From the NCBI GenBank assembly GCA_937918935.1, contig CAKZSI010000008.1, positions 1 through 64,000 on the forward strand: a DNA stretch of 64,000 nt, in the 5' to 3' direction. Below the pieces are notes generated by a model, which had not been told where the DNA came from, did not search any database, and saw nothing but the letters and a program-made list of their open reading frames with translations. The position numbers and the translations under genes were made by a program. Position 1 is the stretch's first letter, and each line of letters begins with the position of its first letter. This DNA is from an uncultured Chloroflexales bacterium (GTDB taxonomy: Bacteria; Chloroflexota; Chloroflexia; Chloroflexales; Chloroflexaceae). Below, piece by piece: positions 55,612-64,000 of this stretch.

Positions 55612-56691
55612 TTATATCTGTGGTTGCACCAGGCACGTATCGCACGGATCAGTAGAGACCACGATCAACGCCGCGTCGTCGAGCGCGGCGTTTACCAACA
55701 CGGTACGGGCCAGCAGACGATCAAGCTGAGGGGCGTTCTGAAAGCGAACCTCGCTGATCTGGCGCCCATCGCTGGCGACGTGGTAGCGCAACGGCCCCCG
55801 TGGCGCCTCAACCGCGGCGCTGGCGGCGGCGGCGGGCAACGGCTCGGGCAGCCTGACGCGCGTGGGGCCTTCCTGGCGTTCCTGCACCACCCGTTGCACC
55901 AGACGCAGCGACTCAAGGGTTTCGAGGAACAGCACTGCCATGCGCGCGTGGACATCGCCGCCCTCCTGGAGCGCCAGTTCAGGTGTCAGTTCAGCGTAGG
56001 CCCCGTAAGGCGCATCGCGCCGCAGATCGGCACTCAACCCCGCCGCACGGGCAAGCGGCCCGGCCAGCCCGTACTGCATGGCCGCGGTCGCGCTGATCAC
56101 TCCGATCTCCACCGTGCGCGCCAGCAGCATGCGCCGGGCGATGGTCCGCTCAGCGAGTGAGAACAGGCGGGTGAGGATCGGCTCGACCTCGGCGAGGACC
56201 GTCCAGGTCGCTGCATCGGCTTCGCGTGCCAGGCCCCCGGGGCGCAACCAGGCCGCCACATCGCCGCCGGTCAGCCCGGCAAGCGCGGCGCGGATCGCCG
56301 TTGCCTCATCGGCGCAGGTGCGGGCCAGCGGCATCAGCGACAGGATGCGAAACAACGCGGCCAGGGTCGTCAGGTGCGAGGCGGCCCGTTCCAGTTCCGC
56401 CGCAGCCAGGCGCAGCCGCTCGGCGCACGGTGGCGCGGGCGTCTCCACCAGCGCCTCGATGGCATAGCACAACGCCAACCCGTGGGCGATGCCGCTATCG
56501 GGGCAGATGCGGGTTGACGTCTCGACGATTTCACCAAAACGCATCCGCTCCCGCCGGGTGAATGGAACCTCCTCGCCTGGATCGGGGCGGTATTCGACAT
56601 CTGCGATCCGCTCGCCCTCGACCTTGAGCACGAAACGTTGCGGTCGCAAAAAAGCCGGCGCTTCTGGTTTGAGCGTGAGCGTGTAGGTCAC
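55612..56691 (-). CDS. NiFe-hydrogenase/NuoD-like large subunit with an incomplete metal site
   Basis: The protein has 359 residues from GTG 56691, five bases after GGAGG. The ATG at 56817 lies inside a TATAAT box and cannot be the start. The fold signature is clear: GEIVETSTRICPDSGIAH, GGDVHARMAVLFLETLESLRL, EAPRGPLRYHV and a C-terminal STDPCDTCL. The N-terminal ligand pair, normally CxxC, is Cys63-x-x-Ser66 with His70 kept; the C-terminal pair Cys350/Cys353 is intact. Three of four ligands remain, so hydrogenase activity is unlikely while a related cofactor is possible. It heads an operon of four membrane subunits. Confidence 0.85.
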   Translation of the reverse strand: MTYTLTLKPEAPAFLRPQRFVLKVEGERIADVEYRPDPGEEVPFTRRERMRFGEIVETSTRICPDSGIAHGLALCYAIEALVETPAPPCAERLRLAAAELERAASHLTTLAALFRILSLMPLARTCADEATAIRAALAGLTGGDVAAWLRPGGLAREADAATWTVLAEVEPILTRLFSLAERTIARRMLLARTVEIGVISATAAMQYGLAGPLARAAGLSADLRRDAPYGAYAELTPELALQEGGDVHARMAVLFLETLESLRLVQRVVQERQEGPTRVRLPEPLPAAAASAAVEAPRGPLRYHVASDGRQISEVRFQNAPQLDRLLARTVLVNAALDDAALIVVSTDPCDTCLVQPQI

Positions 56692-56815
56692 CAGGGCCTC
56701 CAAAACACCGCCGGCCAGCGGGCGACTTTCAGGACCGATGCAACCTGGCAAGCACCCGACTCCACCGCCGGAGACCGACGTTGCATCAACCGCCAGAGCC
56801 GACCGTCGGAGCGGC

Positions 56816-56821
56816 ATTATA
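56816..56821 (-). promoter_or_regulatory. -10 box of the Ehr-like operon
   Basis: TATAAT on the minus strand (56821-56816), about 125 bases upstream of GTG 56691. It faces away from the plus-strand TATAAT at 56836. Confidence 0.5.
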
Positions 56822-56835
56822 CCACCAGAGGGTGC

Positions 56836-56841
56836 TATAAT
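56836..56841 (+). promoter_or_regulatory. -10 box of argD
   Basis: Perfect TATAAT (56836-56841), 38 bases before the argD ATG. It is back to back with the Ehr operon's -10 only 14 bases away, so the two polymerase sites overlap. Confidence 0.5.
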
Positions 56842-56879
56842 CAGCGCGGGAGCCTGGTAGCGCGCAGAAAGGACGGCAT

Positions 56880-58079
56880 ATGATCACGGAGCGGACAGCG
56901 GCGGCGGTACAGGCCGATCGCGACTATATTCTCCAGACCTATGTGAAGCCCCCATTTGTGATCGAGCGCGGCGAAGGGGTCTATCTCTTCGACACCGAGG
57001 GGCGGCGCTACCTCGATTTTGTCAGTGGCATTGCCGTCAACGCGCTTGGCTACGGTGACGCCGAGGTGATCGCGACGATCGCCGAGCAGGCCGCCAGACT
57101 CATTCATGTTTCCAATCTGTACCTCACCGCTCCGGCAGGAGAGTTGGCACGCATGCTGGTCTCAAGCCACCCGGCCTTCGATCGAGTCTTCTTTGCCAAC
57201 AGCGGCGCCGAGGCCGTCGAAGGGGCGATCAAGTTTGCCCGTCGCTACGCCCGCGACCGCGTGGGCGAGGGCAAGACCGCGATTGTCGCCTTCGATGGCT
57301 CGTTCCACGGGCGCACCATGGGCGCCCTGGCCGTAACTGCCCGCGAGAAGTACCGTGAGCCGTTCATGCCGCTGATGCCCGGCGTGCACTTCGCCAGGTT
57401 CAATGACAGCGCTTCGCTTGAAGCAACCATGGGTCCCGACGTGTGCGCAGTGATCCTCGAGCCGGTGCAGGGCGAGGGTGGCCTGCGCGTCGCTGACACC
57501 GCCTTCCTGCGGGCGGCCCGCGCCCTCTGCGACCACTACGGCGCCCTGCTCATCTTCGACGAGATCCAGTGCGGCATGGGGCGCACCGGCACACTCTGGG
57601 CGCACGAGCCCTCGGGCGTGCGCCCGGACATCATGACCATCGCCAAACCCCTCGCCGGCGGGCTGCCCATTGGCGCCGTGTTGATGAGCCAGGACGTGGC
57701 CGATACCATCCACGTTGGCGATCACGGCACCACCTTCGGCGGCAACCCCCTGGTGACCGCGGTGGCTGGCGTGGTCTTCCGCCGCGTCAGCGATCCCGCG
57801 TTCCTGGCGCGGGTGCGCGAGGTCAGCGGATACCTGGACGAGGCCCTGCACGACCTGGCCGCCGAACGCGCCGACACGATCATCGAACTGCGCGGGCGCG
57901 GGTTGATGCGCGGCCTGCGTCTGACCGGATCGGCCAGCGCCGCACGCGAAGCCGCCCAGGAGCGCGGCCTGCTGGTCGCCACCGCTGGCGAGGACGTGCT
58001 GCGCCTGCTGCCGCCGTTGATCATCGAGCCGCGCCACGTGGATGACAGCATCGCCGTGCTGCGCCAGGTGCTCAAATAA
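56880..58079 (+). CDS. argD: acetylornithine aminotransferase (class III PLP)
   Basis: The protein has 399 residues. The class III aminotransferase order is present: GRRYLDFVSGIAVNALGY, FFANSGAEAVEGAIKFARR, the conserved FHGRTMGALAVT, IFDEIQCGMGRTG (cofactor aspartate), and the PLP lysine in IAKPLAGGLPIGAVL. Wording fits ArgD (N-acetylornithine to the semialdehyde in arginine synthesis), but GABA or succinylornithine transaminases are close relatives. No other arg genes are adjacent. Confidence 0.85.
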   Translation: MITERTAAAVQADRDYILQTYVKPPFVIERGEGVYLFDTEGRRYLDFVSGIAVNALGYGDAEVIATIAEQAARLIHVSNLYLTAPAGELARMLVSSHPAFDRVFFANSGAEAVEGAIKFARRYARDRVGEGKTAIVAFDGSFHGRTMGALAVTAREKYREPFMPLMPGVHFARFNDSASLEATMGPDVCAVILEPVQGEGGLRVADTAFLRAARALCDHYGALLIFDEIQCGMGRTGTLWAHEPSGVRPDIMTIAKPLAGGLPIGAVLMSQDVADTIHVGDHGTTFGGNPLVTAVAGVVFRRVSDPAFLARVREVSGYLDEALHDLAAERADTIIELRGRGLMRGLRLTGSASAAREAAQERGLLVATAGEDVLRLLPPLIIEPRHVDDSIAVLRQVLK

Positions 58080-58152
58080 CCCTGCCTTATGTGGCAGAGC
58101 CGGGGATGATCCATTCAAACGTGTAGTCTGCACCTGGGTTACGCCTGGAGGG

Positions 58153-58177
58153 TGCGGGGAGGCATAGCCTCCCCGCA
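58153..58177. repeat. GGGGAGGC-type perfect hairpin
   Basis: TGCGGGGAGGC, loop ATA, exact complement. The rest of the 306-base gap before purA holds further GC hairpins and no gene. Confidence 0.6.
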
Positions 58178-58385
58178 TCCCACGTTCCGCCCGCGGCGGG
58201 CGCGCGCCCTGGCGAAACGGGGAAGAGTCTCCCGCCGCCGGCAGAACACGAAGGATCGCGGAGGGCCAGGCCCTCCGCACCTCGCCAACAAGGGTTTCCA
58301 ACCCGAGGCCGGGACCGGCAGGGCCTCTGAAGGGGCCTGGCCGCCCCCATCCTTAGCCTCGGCACGTAAGAGAAAGGAGCCGGCG

Positions 58386-59678
58386 ATGCCCGTTATCGCA
58401 TTGATTGGCGCCCAGTGGGGCGATGAGGGCAAAGGTCATCTGGTGGATCTGCTGGCGGGCAAGGCGCGACTGGTGGTGCGCTATAGCGGTGGTAACAATG
58501 CCGGCCACACCGTTGTCAATCACCTGGGCACATTCAAACTCCACCTGGTCCCTTCAGGCATTTTCGACCCGGCAACTGTAAATGTTATCGGCCCAGGAGT
58601 GGTAGTAAATCCTGAGGTGCTACTGGATGAGATCCGTGATCTGGAAGCGCGCGGGGTGGCTACGGCGAAGCTGTTCGTCAGTGAGCGGGCCCACGTGATT
58701 ATGCCCTACCACATCCTGCTCGACCAGCTTCAGGAGGAGGCCCGCGGCGAAGGACGCATCGGCACGACCGGTCGTGGTATCGGCCCGGCCTTTGCCGACA
58801 AGATGAGCCGCAGCGGCATTCGTATGGCCGATCTGCTTCACGAAGAAACCCTTCTCAACCGTCTGCGCGTGGTGCTGGATGAAAAGAACCGCCTGATCAC
58901 CAAAATCTATGGCGCGAAGCCGATCTCGTTGCACGATACCTACCTGCGCTTTTTGGAGTTTGGTCGCCAGTTGGCCGAACATGTCACTGACGTGCATCCG
59001 ATCATCAACCGCGCGATTGACAAAGATCTGCCGGTATTGCTGGAGGGCGCCCAGGGTGCGCTGCTCGACGTGGATCACGGCACCTACCCCTACGTCACTT
59101 CGTCGCCGCCGGGGGCGGCGGGCGCCTGCCAGGGCGCGGGCATCGGCCCGACCCGCCTGAACGCGGTCATCGGGGTCCTGAAAGCCTACACCACGCGTGT
59201 CGGCGAGGGACCGTTCCCCACCGAAGCACACGGCCCGGAGGCTGACGAACTCAGGCAGATCGGCACGCCCTGGGCCGAAGTCGGCGCCACCACCGGCCGG
59301 CTGCGTCGCGTGGGCTGGTTCGATGCGATCCTGGCGCGCTATGCGGCGCAGATCAACGGCATTGACACCATTGCCATCACCAAACTCGATGTGCTCGACA
59401 ACTTGCCCACAATCAAGATTTGCGTCGGTTACCGGCTTAACGAAACCTATCTCGAGTACCCCCCCGCGACCGTGGCAGTGCTCGAACGCTGTGAGCCAGT
59501 TTACGAAGAACTGCCAGGCTGGCAGGTCTCCACCCGGGACGCGCGCCACTTCCACGATCTTCCCGAGGCGGCCCAGTCTTACGTGGCGCGCATCTGCCAG
59601 CTCGTCGGCGCGCGGCTGGGCCTGGTCTCTGTCGGGCCGAGCCGTGAGCAGGTGATCCAGGTGGTTGATCTCTTTTAA
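58386..59678 (+). CDS. purA: adenylosuccinate synthetase
   Basis: The protein has 430 residues from ATG 58386 with AGGAG upstream. GTP-binding GAQWGDEGKGHLVDLLAG, the catalytic NNAGHTV histidine, TTGRGIGPAFADK and the guanine-binding TKLDVLDNLP are intact. It joins IMP and aspartate with GTP in AMP synthesis. It is single-standing and ends 8 bases before a 21-bp perfect hairpin shared with the convergent glutaredoxin gene. Confidence 0.97.
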   Translation: MPVIALIGAQWGDEGKGHLVDLLAGKARLVVRYSGGNNAGHTVVNHLGTFKLHLVPSGIFDPATVNVIGPGVVVNPEVLLDEIRDLEARGVATAKLFVSERAHVIMPYHILLDQLQEEARGEGRIGTTGRGIGPAFADKMSRSGIRMADLLHEETLLNRLRVVLDEKNRLITKIYGAKPISLHDTYLRFLEFGRQLAEHVTDVHPIINRAIDKDLPVLLEGAQGALLDVDHGTYPYVTSSPPGAAGACQGAGIGPTRLNAVIGVLKAYTTRVGEGPFPTEAHGPEADELRQIGTPWAEVGATTGRLRRVGWFDAILARYAAQINGIDTIAITKLDVLDNLPTIKICVGYRLNETYLEYPPATVAVLERCEPVYEELPGWQVSTRDARHFHDLPEAAQSYVARICQLVGARLGLVSVGPSREQVIQVVDLF

Positions 59679-59686
59679 TGGCATTA

Positions 59687-59731
59687 GTTGATCCCGTGGA
59701 GCAATCCTGAGGATTGCTCCACGGGATCAAC
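59687..59731. terminator. 21-bp perfect hairpin between convergent genes
   Basis: The two arms (59687-59707 and 59711-59731) are exact complements around the loop TGA. It lies between the purA and glutaredoxin stops. No T-run follows on either side, so termination would rely on the very stable stem. Confidence 0.7.
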
Positions 59732-59745
59732 CGGTGTTTCGACAC

Positions 59746-59994
59746 TCATCCGACCAGTTTGGCCAGCAGTTCCGCGCTGGAAGGCTCCACCAGGATGGAC
59801 CCGTCGGGGAACACGATGGTGGGAACGCTACGGTAGCCGTTGTTGACTTGTACCACGTAGTCGGCTGCGGTCGCATCCTCCTCAATGTTCACGTACAAGA
59901 ACGCTGCGCCGTGCTGTTGCAGCACTCGCAGCGCCCGCCGGCAGTCGGGGCACCAGGTCGTGCCGTACATGACAATCGGTTGCTGGCTGCTCAT
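59746..59994 (-). CDS. glutaredoxin/mycoredoxin-like protein
   Basis: The protein has 82 residues from ATG 59994 (AGGGA upstream). The thioredoxin fold has active site WCPDC (Cys15, Cys18), the cis-Pro segment RSVPTIVFPDG and the GSIL strand. CPDC is less usual than glutaredoxin's CPYC and closer to NrdH/mycoredoxin proteins. It reduces disulfides in the cytoplasm. TATAAT lies 42 bases upstream. Confidence 0.85.
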   Translation of the reverse strand: MSSQQPIVMYGTTWCPDCRRALRVLQQHGAAFLYVNIEEDATAADYVVQVNNGYRSVPTIVFPDGSILVEPSSAELLAKLVG

Positions 59995-60035
59995 GGTTCC
60001 CTGCAAGGTTATACTGCTACATACCCTCGGGGGGT

Positions 60036-60041
60036 ATTATA
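60036..60041 (-). promoter_or_regulatory. -10 box of the glutaredoxin gene with repeated flank
   Basis: TATAAT on the minus strand (60041-60036). Just upstream, in the spacer/-35 zone, the unit ATGATACC repeats in tandem (about 60043-60059) and may be a regulator site. Confidence 0.45.
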
Positions 60042-60059
60042 CCATGATACCATGATACC

Positions 60060-60350
60060 TTGTCGGACCGCCCGATCGCCCCGACCCCCTGGCCGGGGGC
60101 CGACGTTGCCTCGGCCCTGCTGGTCTTCCTCTCGGGGCAACCCGGTTGCCCCACCCGGCAGGAAACCGATTCCAAAAAAAGAAACCCGCTCTCCCCGTTG
60201 TAATCCCTCTCCTTTCCCGGTACAAAGAAGCGGTATTGGGCGTAGCCTCATCGCGTTCCATGGCGCATTGCGTCAAACCGCATCTTCCTGGCCGGCTCAG
60301 TGTTCACGTATTGTTCATCATTTGCAATTATTTTGAACAAAACGAGCCAT
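60060..60350. other. divergent intergenic region with an operator-like inverted repeat
   Basis: TTGTTCA (60311-60317) and TGAACAA (60334-60340) form an inverted repeat with a 16-base spacer, and a further TGTTCA starts at 60301. They end 11 bases upstream of the sucC -35. The left part holds a GGGGCAACC/GGTTGCCCC palindrome about 60137-60155. Confidence 0.5.
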
Positions 60351-60380
60351 TTGACAGTGATTTAGCGCCTGTGCTACCAT
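60351..60380 (+). promoter_or_regulatory. promoter of sucC
   Basis: Perfect TTGACA (60351-60356), 18 bases, TACCAT (60375-60380). The leader to ATG 60522 is about 135 nt. Confidence 0.55.
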
Positions 60381-60521
60381 AGGGCTTGCGATTGCTCGTA
60401 GCGCTCAATGTAATTGCGCGCTCCTCGATAATGGCGCTGTGGCCGGAGGCCCGGAAGGTTCGCAGCGCTGTTGTTATTCCTGTTTGCCGGATCATGCAGA
60501 GGGTTTGACCAGGAGCACGGC

Positions 60522-61661
60522 ATGAAGTTGCACGAGTATCAGGCGCGTGACTTGCTCGCGAAGTACGGTATTCCGGTCACTCGTGGCGGAGTTGCGGTTA
60601 CTCCGGGTGAAGCACGCGCCGTGGCCGAGTCGATCGGCGGCCCCGTGGTGGTCAAGGCGCAGGTGTTCGTCGGTGGCCGGGGCAAGGCCGGCGGCGTGAA
60701 ACTGGCCGATACGCCCGAACAGGCCGAACAGGCGGCCTCCCAGATCCTGGGCATGTCGATCAAGGGGTTGACCGTCGAGAAGGTGCTGGTGGCTGAAGCA
60801 ATTACCTATACCAGAGAGATCTACCTCAGCGCCATTCTCGACCGCGCTGCCAAGCGCGTGACGATGATCGCCTCGGCTGAGGGCGGGGTCGAGATTGAAG
60901 AAGTGGCCCGCACCAACCCGGACGCGATTATTAAGATCCCCGCTCATCCCCACCTTGGCTTGCTCGATTTTCAGGCCCGTGAACTGGCCTTCGGCATCGG
61001 TCTTACCGATGGCAAGCAGGCCCGCCAGTTCGCCCAGATCGCCTCGGCCCTCTATCGCGTCTTCGTCGAGAGTGATGCCTCCCTCGCCGAGATTAACCCG
61101 CTGGTCATCCGCACCGATGGCGCCCTCCAGGCCCTCGACTCCAAGGTGTTGCTCGACGACAGCGCCCTTTTCCGCCACCCTGATCTCGCCGCCCTGCGCG
61201 ACTCCTCGGATGAGCCCGAGGCTGAGTTGCGCGCTCGCGAGGCTGATCTGACCTATATCAAGCTCGATGGTTCCATCGGTTGTATGGTCAATGGCGCCGG
61301 TCTGGCCATGGCAACGATGGACGTGGTCAAACTCTACGGTGGCGAACCGGCCAATTTTCTCGATATCGGCGGCGGCGCGGGCAAGGAGAAGGTCAAGGCC
61401 GCTTTGCAAATTATCCTCGCCGATCCGAACGTGAAGGCGGTTATGTTCAACATCTTCGGCGGGATTACCCGCGTTGATGAAGTCGCCCGCGGCATCGTCG
61501 CCGCCCTCGAGGAGGTGCAGACCGATGTGCCCATGGTGGCGCGCCTGACGGGCACCAATGAGGAGGAGGGCCGGCGCATCCTCGCCGCCTCGCGCCTCAT
61601 TCCCGCGGCGACCCTCGCCGAAGCCGCGGAGAAGGCCGTCGCCGCCGCCCATGGCGCCTGA
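60522..61661 (+). CDS. sucC: succinyl-CoA synthetase (ADP-forming) beta subunit
   Basis: The protein has 379 residues from ATG 60522 (AGGAG six bases upstream). It begins [20 protein letters not shown], has the ATP-grasp domain ([21 protein letters not shown], later LAEINPLVI) and the C-terminal ligase domain ([36 protein letters not shown]). It works with SucD at 42159-43046. The operator-like repeat before its promoter suggests regulation of its own. Confidence 0.95.
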   Translation: MKLHEYQARDLLAKYGIPVTRGGVAVTPGEARAVAESIGGPVVVKAQVFVGGRGKAGGVKLADTPEQAEQAASQILGMSIKGLTVEKVLVAEAITYTREIYLSAILDRAAKRVTMIASAEGGVEIEEVARTNPDAIIKIPAHPHLGLLDFQARELAFGIGLTDGKQARQFAQIASALYRVFVESDASLAEINPLVIRTDGALQALDSKVLLDDSALFRHPDLAALRDSSDEPEAELRAREADLTYIKLDGSIGCMVNGAGLAMATMDVVKLYGGEPANFLDIGGGAGKEKVKAALQIILADPNVKAVMFNIFGGITRVDEVARGIVAALEEVQTDVPMVARLTGTNEEEGRRILAASRLIPAATLAEAAEKAVAAAHGA

Positions 61662-61869
61662 CTGTTTCACGCCAGGTTTTGTTGTCGGCCGATCTCAGAA
61701 GCCGAAACGGCACAGAGACCTGCGAGGGCTGCGCGCTCCCAGATGCTGCCATACCTCAGGCGCTTCGCTCCGTCCCTCGCACTGCAAACGGTTAGCTGGG
61801 GGTAACGTTGCGGCTCTCTCATCTAACAACGTATGGGAAGCTCCGAGGGGCCGCACCATTCCAAAAGCC

Positions 61870-61909
61870 CCACTCGGGTGCGGGGTGACGCTGGGCCGCA
61901 CCCGAGTGG
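61870..61909. repeat. 14-bp perfect hairpin
   Basis: CCACTCGGGTGCGG (61870-61883) and its exact complement (61896-61909) around a 12-base loop. On the minus strand it would be followed by a T-rich stretch, but no minus-strand gene is near. The 337-base gap holds nothing else I recognise. Confidence 0.6.
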
Positions 61910-61989
61910 AAAATCCTGCGGGCGCCTGCGCCTGCCGCCCTCCCCACCGAGACGAAGTCTCGTTGTACTGCTAACTGATTTGCTTGTGA

Positions 61990-63206
<1,217 letters not shown>

Positions 63207-63215
63207 GTTTCAACA

Positions 63216-63255
63216 CCGAGCAGGCCCGAAGGATGTCCTTCGAGCCTGCTCGGTA
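63216..63255 (+). terminator. hairpin after gmd and the small gene
   Basis: ACCGAGCAGGC (63216-63226) pairs with its exact complement (63245-63255). Inside, CGAAGGA pairs with TCCTTCG around TG, giving an 18-bp stem with one mismatch. A short T-containing stretch follows. Confidence 0.65.
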
Positions 63256-63320
63256 TTCTGTGACCATGTGTTTCTTGAGCCGGTGCAACCCTCCCCAACG
63301 CTCCCCTCAGGCAGGGAGGT

Positions 63321-63338
63321 GGGGAAACCTGCTTTCCC
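63321..63338. repeat. GGGGAAA palindrome
   Basis: GGGGAAA, CCTGC, TTTCCCC. Same family as 9404-9431, with the same CCTGC loop. Confidence 0.6.
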
Positions 63339-63449
63339 CGCGGATCCCTGCGGCGTTTCTCGAAACAATTCACCTGCAACGATGGCGGCACGAGCGCAGC
63401 GAGCCACACCGCTCAGCGTCCTCAGGGGATCAATCTTCCGGTCCGTGGG

Positions 63450-64000
63450 CTAACGTTCCCCCTCCGGAGCGCCGACGGCCGCGCTCTGCGGCACGTGTTG
63501 CTCGAGCGCGTCCAGGCGGGCGTTCATCGCCCGGCGCCAGGACTCGTCATCAACCTGCATGGTTCGCACCCGGTAGAGGATCTCCTCCTGCACCCGGCGC
63601 ACCCCGCCGACCCGGTCGGCCAGCAGGCCGATCAGGAAGGTGATTAGCGCCATCAGCACCAGGATGCTGCCTACCAGCAGGGCCTGCACGTTGTCAGCCG
63701 TCAGATCGGTGATGCGCCGCCCGATAAAGACGTAAGCCGCCCGCCCCAGGAGCAGAATGCCGGGAAGAAAGAAGGCCGCGGCAATGTAACTGAAGACCTT
63801 CAGCGGTTCGTAGGTGGCGTAGGTGCGGGCGATGATGGCCGCCTGGCGCTTGATAAAGTTCCAGTTGCCCCGGTGCAGACGCGAGGGACGCTCGACGTAG
63901 TTGGTGCGGATCGGCACCGCCTGGATGGTCAGGCGGCGCTTGCCGGCCTGGATCAGGTTCTCGACCGTGTAGGAGAAGTCGGTAGTCACGAAGGTGCGCA
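63450..64000 (-). CDS. membrane glycosyltransferase (GT2-like), C-terminal part
   Basis: This is the 3' part of a gene running off the right edge; 183 codons are visible, with no start codon needed inside the window. The first visible stretch RTFVTTDFSYTVENLIQAG matches the end of the catalytic domain of GT2 enzymes of the dolichol-phosphate-mannose type. IRTNYVERPSRLHRG follows, then two membrane helices (FSYIAAAFFLPGILLLG, LLVGSILVLMALITFLIGLL) and an acidic coiled tail with ILYRVRTMQVDDESW. It should transfer a sugar at the inner membrane, fitting the neighbouring gmd. Confidence 0.82.
   Translation of the reverse strand, partial: RTFVTTDFSYTVENLIQAGKRRLTIQAVPIRTNYVERPSRLHRGNWNFIKRQAAIIARTYATYEPLKVFSYIAAAFFLPGILLLGRAAYVFIGRRITDLTADNVQALLVGSILVLMALITFLIGLLADRVGGVRRVQEEILYRVRTMQVDDESWRRAMNARLDALEQHVPQSAAVGAPEGER

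Noticed and set aside
56692-56817. N-terminal extension of the hydrogenase-like large subunit, with a CLPGC-like phrase recalling the end of NuoB-type small subunits
   Set aside because: Its ATG lies within a TATAAT box, and a GTG with GGAGG in front stands exactly where family similarity begins. The cysteine phrase is too short to call a remnant.

Overview
The window is GC-rich (about 64% by eye), with densely packed, mostly single-copy chromosomal genes. There is no phage, plasmid or intact insertion sequence. The gene set suggests a Chloroflexota bacterium, probably a Roseiflexus/Chloroflexus-type filamentous phototroph. It includes kaiBC beside c-di-GMP and PAS proteins, a DarA-like c-di-AMP receptor, a 690-residue glutamine-dependent NadE, a PspC protein, DUF4332 and DUF1269 proteins, a hydrogenase-related membrane complex, and separate sucC and sucD. 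This is inference; no rRNA, tRNA or taxonomic marker gene is present.

Layout. 1-9 kb: 5' part of a MalT-like LuxR regulator, a DUF1269 membrane protein, a P2-type cation ATPase, an ABC-F ATPase, a c-di-AMP receptor coupled to a glycosyltransferase, and a CPBP protease. 9.5-14 kb: a hybrid PAS histidine kinase overlapping a receiver-EAL protein. 14.5-30 kb: SRPBCC protein, NadE, D-2-hydroxyacid dehydrogenase, YifB/ComM, small unknowns, C45-type peptidase, membrane protein, five-heme lipoprotein, CobT, a six-repeat secreted protein and DUF4332. 30-36 kb: a clock-type cluster in which a PAS-PAS protein with a KaiA/RsbU-N-like tail precedes kaiB, kaiC and a PAS-GAF-GGDEF-EAL protein. 36-40.5 kb: potABCD-type polyamine transporter. 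41-50 kb: DeoC, SucD, GAF histidine kinase, Rieske protein, PspC, M23 lipoprotein and an ABC exporter. 50.7-56.7 kb: a five-gene operon resembling energy-converting hydrogenase-related (Ehr/Hyf) complexes, whose large subunit has lost one of the four metal-binding cysteines. 56.9-64 kb: ArgD, PurA, a glutaredoxin, SucC, Gmd with a small partner, and the C-terminal part of a membrane glycosyltransferase.

The main story is signalling. Two loci join PAS sensing to c-di-GMP enzymes, and one of them also carries KaiB, KaiC and a possible KaiA substitute. This could be a timer whose output is a second messenger. The other standout is the Ehr-like operon, which lacks NuoB-, NuoC- and NuoI-like genes in this window. 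Intergenic regions carry several families of short perfect palindromes, one tandem array ending in a terminator-like hairpin, and readable promoters (TTGACA/TATAAT type).
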